Shown here piece after piece: positions 35,508 through 44,385 of a stretch of 64,000 bases of DNA. Below the pieces are notes generated by a model. It was not told the DNA's origin. It ran no database searches and saw nothing but the letters and a program-made list of their open reading frames with translations. Position numbers and translations under genes: made by a program. The stretch lies in NCBI GenBank assembly GCA_001897435.1, contig MKSV01000008.1:186001-250000 (forward strand), in the 5' to 3' direction. Source of the stretch: Acidobacteriales bacterium 59-55 (lineage in GTDB: Bacteria; Acidobacteriota; Terriglobia; Terriglobales; Acidobacteriaceae). The number at the start of each line of letters is the position of its first letter. The stretch's first letter is position 1.

Positions 35508-36545
35508 ATGCCACAGAAAAATATAAACTCCACTTCTTCCACTGCGTCGTCCACTGCAGACCAGCGAGTGATTACTTACGCCCAGGCTGGAGTAGAGGGT
35601 GTGCGCGAAGAAATGCTACGCAATCCCGACATCTTTTATATCGGCCAGGGGATTGGACCGCGAGGCGGTAACTTTCAGCAAAGCCGAGGTCTGTGGCAGG
35701 AGTTCGGCCAGGCCAGAGTGCGCGATACCCCTATCGCAGAACGGGCGCAGGCCGGATTTGGCGTGGGAGCCGCGTTAGCCGGAAGTCACCCGATTGTAGA
35801 TATTGTTTTCATGGACTTTACCCTTGAGGCTATGGGAGAGATTGTCCAGCAAGCCTCGACGATTCACTACATATCAAATGGGAGATTTAAGGTTCCTCTG
35901 ATGGTGCGAGCTGCCGGTGGAGGAATCCGTAGTACCGGACCTCATCACTCTCATACCTTCTGGTCGTTTTTTGCACATATCCCTGGCCTCAAGGTCGTTG
36001 TTCCGTCCACACCTTACGATGTAAAGGGTCTGATCAAGACTGCCCTCCGCGATGAAAATCCGATTATGTTTCTTGAGCATAAGGGGCTCTATGGTACCAA
36101 AGGTCATGTGCCGGAGGAAGAGTATCTGATTCCTTTTGGCGAAGCGAATGTAATTCGCTCTGGTGAAGACGTAACGGTAGTCACGCTTGGAAAGATGGTT
36201 CAGCGATCGCTGGATGCAGCCGAGGAGCTCCAGCGCAACGGCATATCGGCGGAAGTGATAGATCTGCGAACCCTAGTTCCACTCGATAAGGAGGCGATCC
36301 TCAAGTCAATTACCAAAACAGGAAGGCTGGTAGTAGTCGATGAGGCCTACGCGAGCTGTGGCATCTCAGCGGAGGTGGCGGCGATCGTTGCCTTCGAGGC
36401 AATCGATCAACTGGATGCGCCGGTCGTTCGCATCTGCACGCTTCCGACGCCGCACTCTTTCAGCCCTTCGACAGACTCATACCTAGTGCCATCTGTAGTG
36501 CGAATCGTCGCAGAAGTTTCAGACCTCATGAAAAAAAAGATATGA
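35508..36545 (+). CDS. 2-oxoacid dehydrogenase E1 beta subunit (PdhB/AcoB-like)
   Basis: 345 residues. The transketolase pyrimidine domain starts ITYAQAGVEGVREEMLRNP, unlike most E1-beta in having Ala-Gly rather than EAL in the first motif, followed by GPRGGNFQQSRGLWQEFG and RVRDTPIAERAQAGFGVGAA, which carries the Glu that activates thiamine diphosphate. C-terminal domain: VTVVTLGKMVQRSLDAAEEL and EVIDLRTLVPLDKEAILKS, typical of the family. It forms the alpha2beta2 E1 with the preceding gene. The leader of about 20 residues, rich in Ser and Thr, is not conserved. The E2 gene follows after 76 bp. Confidence 0.9.
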   Translation: MPQKNINSTSSTASSTADQRVITYAQAGVEGVREEMLRNPDIFYIGQGIGPRGGNFQQSRGLWQEFGQARVRDTPIAERAQAGFGVGAALAGSHPIVDIVFMDFTLEAMGEIVQQASTIHYISNGRFKVPLMVRAAGGGIRSTGPHHSHTFWSFFAHIPGLKVVVPSTPYDVKGLIKTALRDENPIMFLEHKGLYGTKGHVPEEEYLIPFGEANVIRSGEDVTVVTLGKMVQRSLDAAEELQRNGISAEVIDLRTLVPLDKEAILKSITKTGRLVVVDEAYASCGISAEVAAIVAFEAIDQLDAPVVRICTLPTPHSFSPSTDSYLVPSVVRIVAEVSDLMKKKI

Positions 36546-36621
36546 CATTGATTTGTATGCAAAAGACATCGCCTATCGGGCCTTCCATGCAAGGCGCCAA
36601 GACTGCAGGAGGGAATCTCTC

Positions 36622-37854
36622 ATGAGCCGTGCTATTACGATGCCGCAACTTGGTCTGACGATGACGGAAGGGTCAGTAAACACCTGGCTGAAGGAGCCCG
36701 GCGATGCCATCACCAAGGATGAAGTGATTCTGACCGTAACCACGGACAAGGTGGATATGGATGTTGAATCTCCCGTGGGCGGAACCCTGAAAGAGATTGT
36801 CGTCGAGGTAGGGGAAGTTGTCCCGGTTGGTACCCCTCTTGCCTATATAGAGGAAGCTGGCGACAGCACTGAAGATGCAGAACTTCCCATTAAAGATACT
36901 TCTCACAAATCAGCATCTGCCCCGACGCCTAAGGCAGTCGCGCCGGCAAAGGCCGAATCGGAGCCTGTAAGCAACTCTGCAAGTAAGTCAGCAGGTTCGC
37001 CTGACCGCAGCCTTGTGTCGCCTCGTGCCAGGAGGGTCGCTCGCGAACGCGGCATCGATCTCTCAAAGATCAAAGGCAGCGGCCCTGGCGGCCGTATTGT
37101 TGAAGATGATCTTCGCTCTGCGTCAAAGGCAACTCCCAGACAGGTGCAGGATACGGATATCAAAAGGCGTCAGCTTATTGCAGAAAAAATGGTCGAAAGT
37201 ATTACGACAATCCCCGCCTTTTCTGTATCTGTTGAAGTCAATGCAGAGAACCTCGTTGCGCTCTATGAGAGTCTGAAGGAACCAGTTGGCCGAGCAGCCG
37301 GAACAAAGCTAACCTATACGGATCTGTTGCTGAAAGCTCTTGCGGTTTCTCTCACAAAGACGCCCGAGATGAGCAAGCTTTGGGGTGCAGGAGCGATTAG
37401 CAGCCCATCGGAAGTCAATCTGGGGCTTGCAGTAGCAACGGAGCGCGGTGTCTCCGCTCCTACCCTGGTTGGCATCGATCGACTCTCGCTGGAACAGATT
37501 GCCAGCAGGAGAGGCGAACTCACTGACAAAGCGCGTCAGAGCTGTTTGGTCTTTTCGGATATAGAGGGAGCAGTGGGTACGCTGAGCAATCTTGGCATGT
37601 ACCGTGTTGATAGCTTCGAAGGCATCATTACTCCGGGCCAGACCTTTATTCTTGCGGTGGGCAAACTGCAAAACCGCCCATGGGTGATGGATGCGGCTCT
37701 GGTCGTAAAGCCTACGCTGGTGCTGAACCTGTCCGTAGACCATCGTGTTGCTGATGGCGCAGTGGCAGCAGTGTTTCTTCAGCATATTGCTGAAGTGGTC
37801 GAAAATCCTTACCAGATCCTTTGGAATTCCGATGCGCAGACACGCAGGAGTTAA
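36622..37854 (+). CDS. Dihydrolipoamide acyltransferase (E2)
   Basis: 410 residues from ATG 36622, chosen because AGGAGGG stands eight bases upstream and the lipoyl domain begins at once. Domains: lipoyl domain ~3-80 with the lipoylated Lys43 in TTDKVDMD, a linker rich in Ala, Pro and Ser, a peripheral-subunit-binding domain ~130-165 (SPRARRVARERGIDLSKI, GSGPGGRIVEDDL), and the catalytic domain ~185-405 ending with DHRVADG (His374, Asp378). Transfers the acyl group from E1 to CoA in the cytoplasm. No E3 (lipoamide dehydrogenase) gene occurs nearby; E3 must come from elsewhere in the genome. The UlaG-like gene starts seven bases after the stop. Confidence 0.92.
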   Translation: MSRAITMPQLGLTMTEGSVNTWLKEPGDAITKDEVILTVTTDKVDMDVESPVGGTLKEIVVEVGEVVPVGTPLAYIEEAGDSTEDAELPIKDTSHKSASAPTPKAVAPAKAESEPVSNSASKSAGSPDRSLVSPRARRVARERGIDLSKIKGSGPGGRIVEDDLRSASKATPRQVQDTDIKRRQLIAEKMVESITTIPAFSVSVEVNAENLVALYESLKEPVGRAAGTKLTYTDLLLKALAVSLTKTPEMSKLWGAGAISSPSEVNLGLAVATERGVSAPTLVGIDRLSLEQIASRRGELTDKARQSCLVFSDIEGAVGTLSNLGMYRVDSFEGIITPGQTFILAVGKLQNRPWVMDAALVVKPTLVLNLSVDHRVADGAVAAVFLQHIAEVVENPYQILWNSDAQTRRS

Positions 37855-37860
37855 TAGCTG

Positions 37861-38637
37861 ATGGCCACATTTTCCAATACAATTGCAGCGTCGATCGTGC
37901 CTGAGGGATCGCTGGCTGTCTACTGGCTTTGCCAGGCCGGATTTGCTTTCAAGACGCACGCCGGACAGGTGGTCTATGTCGACCCATATCTCTCTGACGT
38001 CGTTGAGCGCGTAGTCGGCTTCAAGCGCATGTCCCTGAGCCCGATCTCTGCAGAAGAGGTTGCTGCAGATCTTATCGTTTGCACACACGAACATCTGGAC
38101 CATATGGACATCGATGCGCTGCCCGTTATTGCCAGAAACTCGCGCACCCATTTTGCAGGCCCCATCGAATGCCTTAAGGAATTCGAGAAGCTGAATATCC
38201 CTGCCGACCGTTGTCACCTTCTCGAAGAGGGGAAAACGACGACTGTAAACGGGGTTGAAATCAAGTCCGTGTATGCAGACCACGGCGAATTGGCTCCGGA
38301 CGCTCTTGGAACCGTTCTTAACTTCTCAGGGATCAAGGTCTATCACACCGGCGATACGGCCTACCGTCCCGAAGAATTTCAACTGGCAGTCGAAACACGT
38401 CCCGACATCTTGTTGCCTTGTATCAATGGTGCGTTTGGCAATATGGACTGGAAGGAAGCAGCTCAGCTAACGCAACTCGTTGCCCCTGCTGTCGTCATCC
38501 CTACACATTTCTGGATGTTTGTTGAACAGAACGGTAATCCTTCCAGATTTCTTGATCTCTGCTCCGAGTTGGCTCCGAACGTAAAAGCACTACTCTTGAA
38601 GCCGGGCGAAGAATATCTGTTTCAGAAAGCGATATGA
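37861..38637 (+). CDS. UlaG-like metallo-beta-lactamase-fold hydrolase, second copy
   Basis: 258 residues; ATG six bases after the E2 stop with GGAG upstream, so cotranscribed. Metal motif THEHLDH (His76, His78, Asp80, His81), then a His in YADHGELAPDA, the Asp of HTGDTAYR, and His in IPTHFWMF. The opening SLAVYWLCQAGFAFK and VDPYLSD segment are shared with the paralogue at 29540-30355 (WWLGGSGFAFK, LDPYLS). The inferred role is a cytoplasmic sugar-lactone hydrolase, as for UlaG. Its place as the last gene of the carrier-E1-E2 operon suggests it acts on the imported sugar's lactone. The substrate is not determined. Confidence 0.82.
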   Translation: MATFSNTIAASIVPEGSLAVYWLCQAGFAFKTHAGQVVYVDPYLSDVVERVVGFKRMSLSPISAEEVAADLIVCTHEHLDHMDIDALPVIARNSRTHFAGPIECLKEFEKLNIPADRCHLLEEGKTTTVNGVEIKSVYADHGELAPDALGTVLNFSGIKVYHTGDTAYRPEEFQLAVETRPDILLPCINGAFGNMDWKEAAQLTQLVAPAVVIPTHFWMFVEQNGNPSRFLDLCSELAPNVKALLLKPGEEYLFQKAI

Positions 38638-38780
38638 GGGTATTGCTGAGTCATATAGCAAACCATCACAACCAGCCTCTTCTAACTTCTATAGTCGTTA
38701 ACTTAGAGCGAACCCTCTCTTGACCTTCTAACCAAACCGACGTTCTCTCAGATTCATGTATGAAAGGGCTTCTTATCTAA

Positions 38781-39752
38781 ATGCCAACAGCTATTATCAG
38801 CGACCATACCTTCCCCTCACTCGATCTGCAGAGAGAGGTATTGGAATCTGCTGCAATTGAATTAGTGGAAACGAATCCAATTTGCGTAACCGAGGACGAC
38901 GTAATTGAGCGCTGCGGCGCTGCCGATGCCCTTCTGGTGCAATGGGCGCCCATTACACGGCGCGTACTTCAGTCTTTGCCGCATCTGAAAGGCATCGTGC
39001 GATATGGCATTGGCGTCAATAATATTGATCTGATTGCGGCAAAGGATTTAGGTATTGGCATCGCCAATATACCAACCTATTGCATCGAAGAGGTTTCCAA
39101 TCACGCGTTGGCTATGATATTGGGATTGGGAAGAAGAATTCCGCATGATCACTATAGAATCATGCATGGCGAATGGGGCATCGCTCCTTTGCTTCCTATT
39201 CCCGCCTTTATCGATATGTCGCTTGGACTTATCGGTTTTGGAACGATTGCCCGTCGTGTTGCTCAGAAGGCCAAATCCTTTGGTTTCCATATCGTCGCAT
39301 ACGATCCTTATGTGAACGATGATCTCTTCACCGAAAATGAGGTGAAGAGGGTTGAACTGGATGTTCTTCTAAGCTCAGCAGACGTCATTTCCTTACACTG
39401 TCCCTTGGTCGAGGAGACAACACATCTGATCAACCGCAATACCATTCAGAAGATGAAGAGTGGTGTTGTGCTCGTCAATACTTCTCGCGGGCTGCTCGTC
39501 AAAGAATCCGACTTGGTGGAGGCTCTCCACAGCAATCATATCGCGGGTGCTGGATTAGACGTATTTGAAGAGGAGCCGCTAGCCCAAAACAGCACCTTGC
39601 GGACCTTGCCGAACGTTATCTTAACCAGCCACGCAGCTTCCGTTTCGACTCGCGCAGTGGATCTGCTGCAAGTAAAGGCAGCAGAATCTGCGCGCGATTT
39701 CATTCGTGGCAAACGCCCGGAAAGCGCCTTAGTCTGGCCTGCTACTCTCTAA
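38781..39752 (+). CDS. D-isomer-specific 2-hydroxyacid dehydrogenase (CtBP-like)
   Basis: 323 residues. NAD-binding domain with GLIGFGTIARRVAQ near residue 150 and the adenine-ribose Asp in VAYDPYV. The catalytic set is Arg in VNTSRGLLV, Glu in VFEEEPLA and His in LTSHAASVS; the final PH of the classic motif is replaced by SH. Reduces 2-oxo acids to D-2-hydroxy acids or the reverse, in the cytoplasm. The sequence is closer to C-terminal-binding-protein or phosphoglycerate-dehydrogenase relatives than to D-lactate dehydrogenase. It comes 144 bp after the UlaG-like gene and 49 bp before the FAH-family hydrolase, so it may handle a keto acid of the same pathway. The start has no strong ribosome binding site. 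Confidence 0.85.
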   Translation: MPTAIISDHTFPSLDLQREVLESAAIELVETNPICVTEDDVIERCGAADALLVQWAPITRRVLQSLPHLKGIVRYGIGVNNIDLIAAKDLGIGIANIPTYCIEEVSNHALAMILGLGRRIPHDHYRIMHGEWGIAPLLPIPAFIDMSLGLIGFGTIARRVAQKAKSFGFHIVAYDPYVNDDLFTENEVKRVELDVLLSSADVISLHCPLVEETTHLINRNTIQKMKSGVVLVNTSRGLLVKESDLVEALHSNHIAGAGLDVFEEEPLAQNSTLRTLPNVILTSHAASVSTRAVDLLQVKAAESARDFIRGKRPESALVWPATL

Positions 39753-39801
39753 CTATGTACTTGTTGATCTAACTCATACCTATCTAGAAAAAGGTGTTCT
39801 T

Positions 39802-40692
39802 ATGAAGTTACTCTCTGTTGTGACTACCGAAGGCCATCGTCTCGCCGCAAAAATCGATTCTGGAGTTTTGATCTTCTCTGATGCAAATAGCTTGCTGTCT
39901 GAAAGCGGGAGTTTTTTCCCTCTCACACTCCAAGAAATTTTTGCGTCGGGCAAGGATTTCTTCCAGATTGAATCGCGCCTGCGATCGTTTATCGCTGATC
40001 CACGAGTCAGCCAATATGTGCGTCCTGAGAGTGAAATCAAGATAGCCAAGCCATTTACACCTCATAATGTTATCTGCGTTGGTCTCAACTATAAGGACCA
40101 TGCCGAGGAGAGCAAGATTGCTTCGCCCGAGCAGCCTGTATTGTTTGCGAAATGGACGGGTGCGATGATTGGCCCCAATGACCCGATCATACTTCCGCTG
40201 GATACGAAAGAAGTTGACTACGAAGCCGAGCTTGCGGTTGTTATTGGTCGAGAATGCAGCGGAGTCCGGGCCGAGAACGCGCTCGACTATGTAGCCGGCT
40301 ATACCTGTCTCAACGACGTTAGCGCTAGAGATTTTCAGCGCGGTGACGGTCAATGGGTACGGGCCAAAAGTCAGGATACCTTCGGCCCCTTCGGCCCGTA
40401 TCTTGTGACGAAGGATGATGTGCCAGACCCTCAGATACTTGGCATCACTTGCTCGGTGAATGGCCGCGTCTTGCAGAACTCAAATACAAGCAAGATGATC
40501 TTTAGTGTGAGAGAACTCATCGCGTTTATTTCGCGCGGAGTTACGCTTCGCCCTGGTGATGTGATCAGCACAGGAACCCCGCATGGGGTTGGTTTTGCGC
40601 AGAAGCCGCCGGTCTTCCTCAAAGCGGGAGATCAGGTTGTTGTCGAAATCAAAGCTATTGGGCAACTCTCCAATCCGGTAAACGAAAGATAA
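39802..40692 (+). CDS. Fumarylacetoacetate hydrolase-family enzyme
   Basis: 296 residues; AAGG-N7-ATG. The FAH fold occupies residues ~80-290 with metal ligands in VDYEAELAVVIG (two Glu) and SARDFQRGDG (Asp). The substrate-binding stretch KSQDTFGPFGPYLV and the closing ISTGTPHGVGF are standard. Family members hydrolyse C-C bonds of beta-diketo acids or isomerise/decarboxylate oxo-dienoates. Some act as 2,4-diketo-3-deoxy-L-fuconate (or L-rhamnonate) hydrolases, giving pyruvate plus lactate. With an SDR directly downstream and dehydratases nearby, this last role is the most coherent one, by inference. Acylpyruvase-type activity is the alternative. Confidence 0.85.
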   Translation: MKLLSVVTTEGHRLAAKIDSGVLIFSDANSLLSESGSFFPLTLQEIFASGKDFFQIESRLRSFIADPRVSQYVRPESEIKIAKPFTPHNVICVGLNYKDHAEESKIASPEQPVLFAKWTGAMIGPNDPIILPLDTKEVDYEAELAVVIGRECSGVRAENALDYVAGYTCLNDVSARDFQRGDGQWVRAKSQDTFGPFGPYLVTKDDVPDPQILGITCSVNGRVLQNSNTSKMIFSVRELIAFISRGVTLRPGDVISTGTPHGVGFAQKPPVFLKAGDQVVVEIKAIGQLSNPVNER

Positions 40693-40771
40693 TCGAGTGG
40701 TCTTGTCTCTATGAGGGTCACTTCTTTTAATGGAGCGCATAGAGAATGCACGAGCAAGAGAAGGATTTGTA

Positions 40772-41554
40772 ATGAAAGTCGATCTCAAGAATCGGATCGC
40801 TTTAGTCACGGGAGGAGCTAGTGGCATTGGACGGTCCATTGCTCTTGCATTAGCTGAGAACGGCGCGCTCGTTGCTGTCAATGATCTCAACAGTGATGAG
40901 GAGACCTGTAGTATCATCCGCAAGAGCGGTGGAACGGCAAAGTTTTATCGGGCGGATATATCAAAAGTCGAATCTGTCGAGGCCATGATCGCTGCAGTTG
41001 AAAGCGAGATGGGGCCAATTGACATCATGGTGAATAATGCCGGCGTTAATGTTGGCAAGGACAGAGGGCCAGTTCACGAATTCTCAGACGCAGCCTGGCA
41101 CAGAATCATTAGCGTTGATCTCGATGGCGTTTTTTATTGTTCTCGCGCAGCCTCGACATCGATGATCAAACGCCGCAAAGGCACGATCATTAATATAGGT
41201 TCGGTCTTCGGTGTGATCCCTGCGCGCCTTCAGTGTGCCTTTACTGCAGCAAAGGCAGGAATGCTCAACTTTACGCGCTCTCATGCGCTCGAAATTGGAC
41301 AGTATGGAATCAGGGTGAATGGGGTCGCTCCTGGTTCTATTCTCACCGAAGGAACACGTGATCTCTTCTATAACGCCGACAATAAGGCGAGCGCCGAGGG
41401 TCTCATGGAGCACATCCCGCTTGGTAAGCCTGGAGAGACTGATGACATCGCCGCGGCCGTCCTTTATCTCGCATCGGATGACGCCAAATATGTGACTGGT
41501 CACGTTCTGGTCGTCGATGGCGGTTGGACCGCAGGCTATTCTCGTGATTGGTAA
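40772..41554 (+). CDS. SDR-family protein with Phe in place of the catalytic Tyr
   Basis: 260 residues from ATG 40772 (AAGGATTTGTA upstream; an in-frame ATG at 40730 has no ribosome binding site). Rossmann motif TGGASGIG, NNAG, and Ser144 in NIGSVFG are normal, but the Tyr of YxxxK is Phe157 (codon TTT) before Lys161 in CAFTAAKAG. The SDR at 53194 has the same replacement and the same PARLQCAFT segment, so this is not a random error. Classical SDR hydride transfer needs that Tyr, so another mechanism or reaction is possible. The C-terminus VDGGWTAGYSRDW is also shared with the paralogue. Its place next to the FAH hydrolase suggests a keto-deoxy-acid dehydrogenase by pathway logic. The Tyr loss makes this uncertain. 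Confidence 0.85.
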   Translation: MKVDLKNRIALVTGGASGIGRSIALALAENGALVAVNDLNSDEETCSIIRKSGGTAKFYRADISKVESVEAMIAAVESEMGPIDIMVNNAGVNVGKDRGPVHEFSDAAWHRIISVDLDGVFYCSRAASTSMIKRRKGTIINIGSVFGVIPARLQCAFTAAKAGMLNFTRSHALEIGQYGIRVNGVAPGSILTEGTRDLFYNADNKASAEGLMEHIPLGKPGETDDIAAAVLYLASDDAKYVTGHVLVVDGGWTAGYSRDW

Positions 41555-41613
41555 AACTATAAAATCAGTATGAGGAAGCAACCGTCAAATAACAGTCACA
41601 GTGCTGAGAGAGT

Positions 41614-41637
41614 GCCTATAGCTGATTTACTATAGGC
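41614..41637. terminator. Hairpin between convergent genes
   Basis: GCCTATAG at 41614-41621 pairs with CTATAGGC at 41630-41637 across an eight-base loop; a run of C follows on the plus strand. It lies in the 134-bp gap between the convergent SDR and GH36 genes. There is no T-run, so it is only a probable bidirectional stop. Confidence 0.45.
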
Positions 41638-41688
41638 CCCCCCGCACGGCTTACTTATATTAATGTTAAGTTACATCTCCTCACATCG

Positions 41689-44211
41689 TCATTGCGTATT
41701 ACCGCCAATAACTACGCGCTTATAGCTTAGTAGCGCAGAGTCGGGCGAATGCCGGAGCGTTATCTTGATTCCCTGATCCATAAGCTCTTTCCCGGATAGA
41801 TCGCGATGGGTCAAGTCATCGAGATTGCTCACCGAATATTTGGCTCCAGGCTCCAACCCGTGTAGCTTGAATCGCGCAGTTTCATAGGGGCTATGGGAGC
41901 GCCTGAATATCTCGATAAAGCCCTCTCCGACTTCGGGACGATCGAACTGCATTGCGGCCCAGACATCATTCGACAGAGTGTAGGAAGTAAGCGGATAAAA
42001 GTCGCCATAATAATTCTCCGAAATCGACCGCCACTGTTTGACTAGATTTCGCATTGCATTTGTATCGTTGTCTTTTCGGCGCAGATCCCAGGTTGTAATA
42101 ATGCCGGGAGTCATCTGGCTCCGAAAAGTATACGGGTCCACGCCGCTGACGCCTGTCCCAAAGTATGGAATCCATTGAGCCATCCCTAGGGTCTGCATTT
42201 GCTGGCTAATCGGCTCAACCGCTTCCATCAGATAATCGCTTCGGGTCAGTGGTACTGCGCGTCGAAGCGACTCCACGTCATTGCGTCGTCCGCCGCTTGC
42301 ACACGAATCCAGAAGCATATTTGGATGACGCCGCCGCAATTCGTCCCAATATGCGAGATATCCCGTGACATAGCGAATCTCGGTGATACCCTCACGATCA
42401 GGGGCATCGTTGGCTCGCCAATAATTCAGCGGGTCCATATTAAAGTCTTGACGATAGAGGTCGATGCCTTGCTCGGTAATCACCTTGTCGACGTGGTTGG
42501 TCATCCACTCAAGAGCCTGAGGATTCCCGAAGTTGAATAGGCGCCATGCATTATCGTAAAGCTGGTTGCCGGGATTAGGCGGCGGTGTCAGAAGCCACTC
42601 AGGATGATGCTCGTATAGCCATGTCCCTTTGGTCACGCGTTCCGGCTCAAACCAAAGAATGGTCTTTACCCCCTTAGAGTGTGCATGATCGCTTACCTCA
42701 CGTATGCCCTTTGGAAAGCGCGTGGTATCGACCTCCCAGGTTCCGACATTCACCCAGCTTCCGTTGTTCGGATACCAGCCGGCATCCATCCAGAAATAGT
42801 CCGGTTTAATGCCCTCTTCGATATACCGGTCGATAAACATGTTTTCATCGCGGGCCGTGGCTTCAGTCATCTCGATATATTCGCGCGATGTATTCGCCGC
42901 CATCTGCGGAGGAGGCAACTTACCCCCTGGCCGGGGCATGTTGTGAGCCATCATCCAACGCCTCCACATGTTTTGAGAGCGCCTCCATTCCCCCTTCCAG
43001 AACATCAACACCATTCGCGGAGTTCGAACTTCTTCTCCCGGCAAAAGCTTAAAATGAGTCAATTCCTGTCCGGCGCTAACCTCAACACCATTTGCCTTGT
43101 CGCGAACAAGTTGGCTCGACCATTGACCTGGCCAGCCCACAACGATGATGACACCTTCACCCGGCCATGCCAGGTTGAAATACGGAAGATCCTTGTTGGA
43201 AGGACGGCCACCGTAGCCGCTTAAGGTGTTTCGCGAGTCCTTTCCCAGCAGAGTTTCGTATGGCTCGTAATCGTTCGGGGTAGCTGGAGCTCCTTTGTTA
43301 TGGTGCAAGAGAAATTCTCCATCCCCATTTCTTTCCAGCCGAGTATCCAGTGCCTGAACTTTCTCGATAATGGGAGTTTCCACATGGCTCGTGTTTTTGA
43401 AGTACACCGTCCACTCAACAGCTGGAAAATCGCGATACTCCACGCCAACCAGCCGAACCTCCAGACCCGTTCCCTTATCCTTATAGATTTGAGTATGTTC
43501 AGTGCGCAGAGAATCGAGGGAGCGGGAACTGCGCTGTACGCTCCAATCCTTTATTGTTTCCGAGGACTTTTTCCCGCCATACACGAATGAGAAGGGTGGG
43601 CTGATCGTGTAATCCGCGCGTAAAGGGCCAATCGGAAGATCATCTATGTTAATCTCGCGCCCGTTGCTCTGGGTTATCTTTGCATCTGCCAAATCGACAC
43701 TGCCATCTTTCCCGGCAATTCTCAGCGTGAAATCAGTTGCCCCGGCCAGATCGATGTCTACCGGAATTGCCGTTTGGCCTTCGCGCATAGCCGGTGACTG
43801 GAACATCTCTTTCCCATGGACCTCTATGGTGACTACGAGGTTGCCTCGCCCAAGGCTGGAGTAGTAGCCGAGGTCATTGCTGTCCACCCCCAACAGCGCA
43901 CTGAACCGCTTCCCCGGAGTAGAAAGATGTACTTTCATGACACCGTCGGATGGGCAATTGATACCTCGATCAAACAGCCTGTCTGCAATTCTCAGCTTGC
44001 GACCTTGGCGAGCATTCCTCTCTGGTACTCCAGATTTCAATTCCGGCAGTAAGTAGCTTGAATCTGGTCGCGGTTTTACCTTTCCGTCAAATTTGGCGGT
44101 CACCCAGCGCTCGGTTTCGGTCCTCTCCTGAGGGGTCATCTCCAGCGCTGAGGCACATTGGCAGGCAATCAGGAGCGCGAGAATAGGGATGGTTCGATAT
44201 AGTCTCATCAT
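41689..44211 (-). CDS. Secreted GH36-type alpha-galactosidase-like enzyme with NPCBM-like domain
   Basis: 840 residues; Sec signal peptide (LYRTIPILALLIACQCASA). Residues ~80-190 resemble an NPCBM sugar-binding domain (FSALLGVDSNDLGYYSSLGRG region, read in parts). A beta-supersandwich follows, then a melibiase barrel from ~440. The probable nucleophile is the Asp of YRQDFNMDP near residue 586 and the acid/base the Asp of TRSDYLME near 658, with DSCASGGRRND between. It differs from the 12270 enzyme in leader and in the extra N-terminal domain, so the two may attack different glycans. It is transcribed from a palindrome-bearing promoter at 44298-44346 divergent from the acid-sugar dehydratase gene. 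Confidence 0.88.
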   Translation of the reverse strand: MMRLYRTIPILALLIACQCASALEMTPQERTETERWVTAKFDGKVKPRPDSSYLLPELKSGVPERNARQGRKLRIADRLFDRGINCPSDGVMKVHLSTPGKRFSALLGVDSNDLGYYSSLGRGNLVVTIEVHGKEMFQSPAMREGQTAIPVDIDLAGATDFTLRIAGKDGSVDLADAKITQSNGREINIDDLPIGPLRADYTISPPFSFVYGGKKSSETIKDWSVQRSSRSLDSLRTEHTQIYKDKGTGLEVRLVGVEYRDFPAVEWTVYFKNTSHVETPIIEKVQALDTRLERNGDGEFLLHHNKGAPATPNDYEPYETLLGKDSRNTLSGYGGRPSNKDLPYFNLAWPGEGVIIVVGWPGQWSSQLVRDKANGVEVSAGQELTHFKLLPGEEVRTPRMVLMFWKGEWRRSQNMWRRWMMAHNMPRPGGKLPPPQMAANTSREYIEMTEATARDENMFIDRYIEEGIKPDYFWMDAGWYPNNGSWVNVGTWEVDTTRFPKGIREVSDHAHSKGVKTILWFEPERVTKGTWLYEHHPEWLLTPPPNPGNQLYDNAWRLFNFGNPQALEWMTNHVDKVITEQGIDLYRQDFNMDPLNYWRANDAPDREGITEIRYVTGYLAYWDELRRRHPNMLLDSCASGGRRNDVESLRRAVPLTRSDYLMEAVEPISQQMQTLGMAQWIPYFGTGVSGVDPYTFRSQMTPGIITTWDLRRKDNDTNAMRNLVKQWRSISENYYGDFYPLTSYTLSNDVWAAMQFDRPEVGEGFIEIFRRSHSPYETARFKLHGLEPGAKYSVSNLDDLTHRDLSGKELMDQGIKITLRHSPDSALLSYKRVVIGGNTQ

Positions 44212-44297
44212 ATTTTGTAAGTTGTGCTTGTCCTTGAAGATGGGATGTCGCTATCGGTTCAGCCGCGATGTCGAAGTCGTTAATTGCGTAGGACACT

Positions 44298-44346
44298 TAC
44301 ATACTTCCGCTTCTTCTATTGTCAATACCTGTTCGAAGTATTGAAC
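44298..44346 (-). promoter_or_regulatory. Palindromic operator plus promoter of the GH36 gene
   Basis: Read on the minus strand: GTTCA-ATACTT-CGAAC at 44346-44331, five bases, TTGACA at 44325-44320, 16 bases, TATGTA at 44303-44298. The geometry equals that at 17110, 33135, 46716 and 51903. The site sits between the divergent GH36 and enolase-superfamily genes and could control both. Confidence 0.7.
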
Positions 44347-44385
44347 TCCGATCGAGCATTCAAAAACTACACTTAGGATCTACCT

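Noticed and set aside
37309..38283. A 324-codon antisense frame across the E2 and UlaG-like genes
   Set aside because: Both sense genes have complete active-site motifs; the antisense product has no family features.
38690..38730. GTTAA...CGAAC followed by TTGACC upstream of the hydroxyacid dehydrogenase
   Set aside because: The spacer is one base longer, the arms mismatch and there is no -10 box; too degenerate to count as a sixth site.
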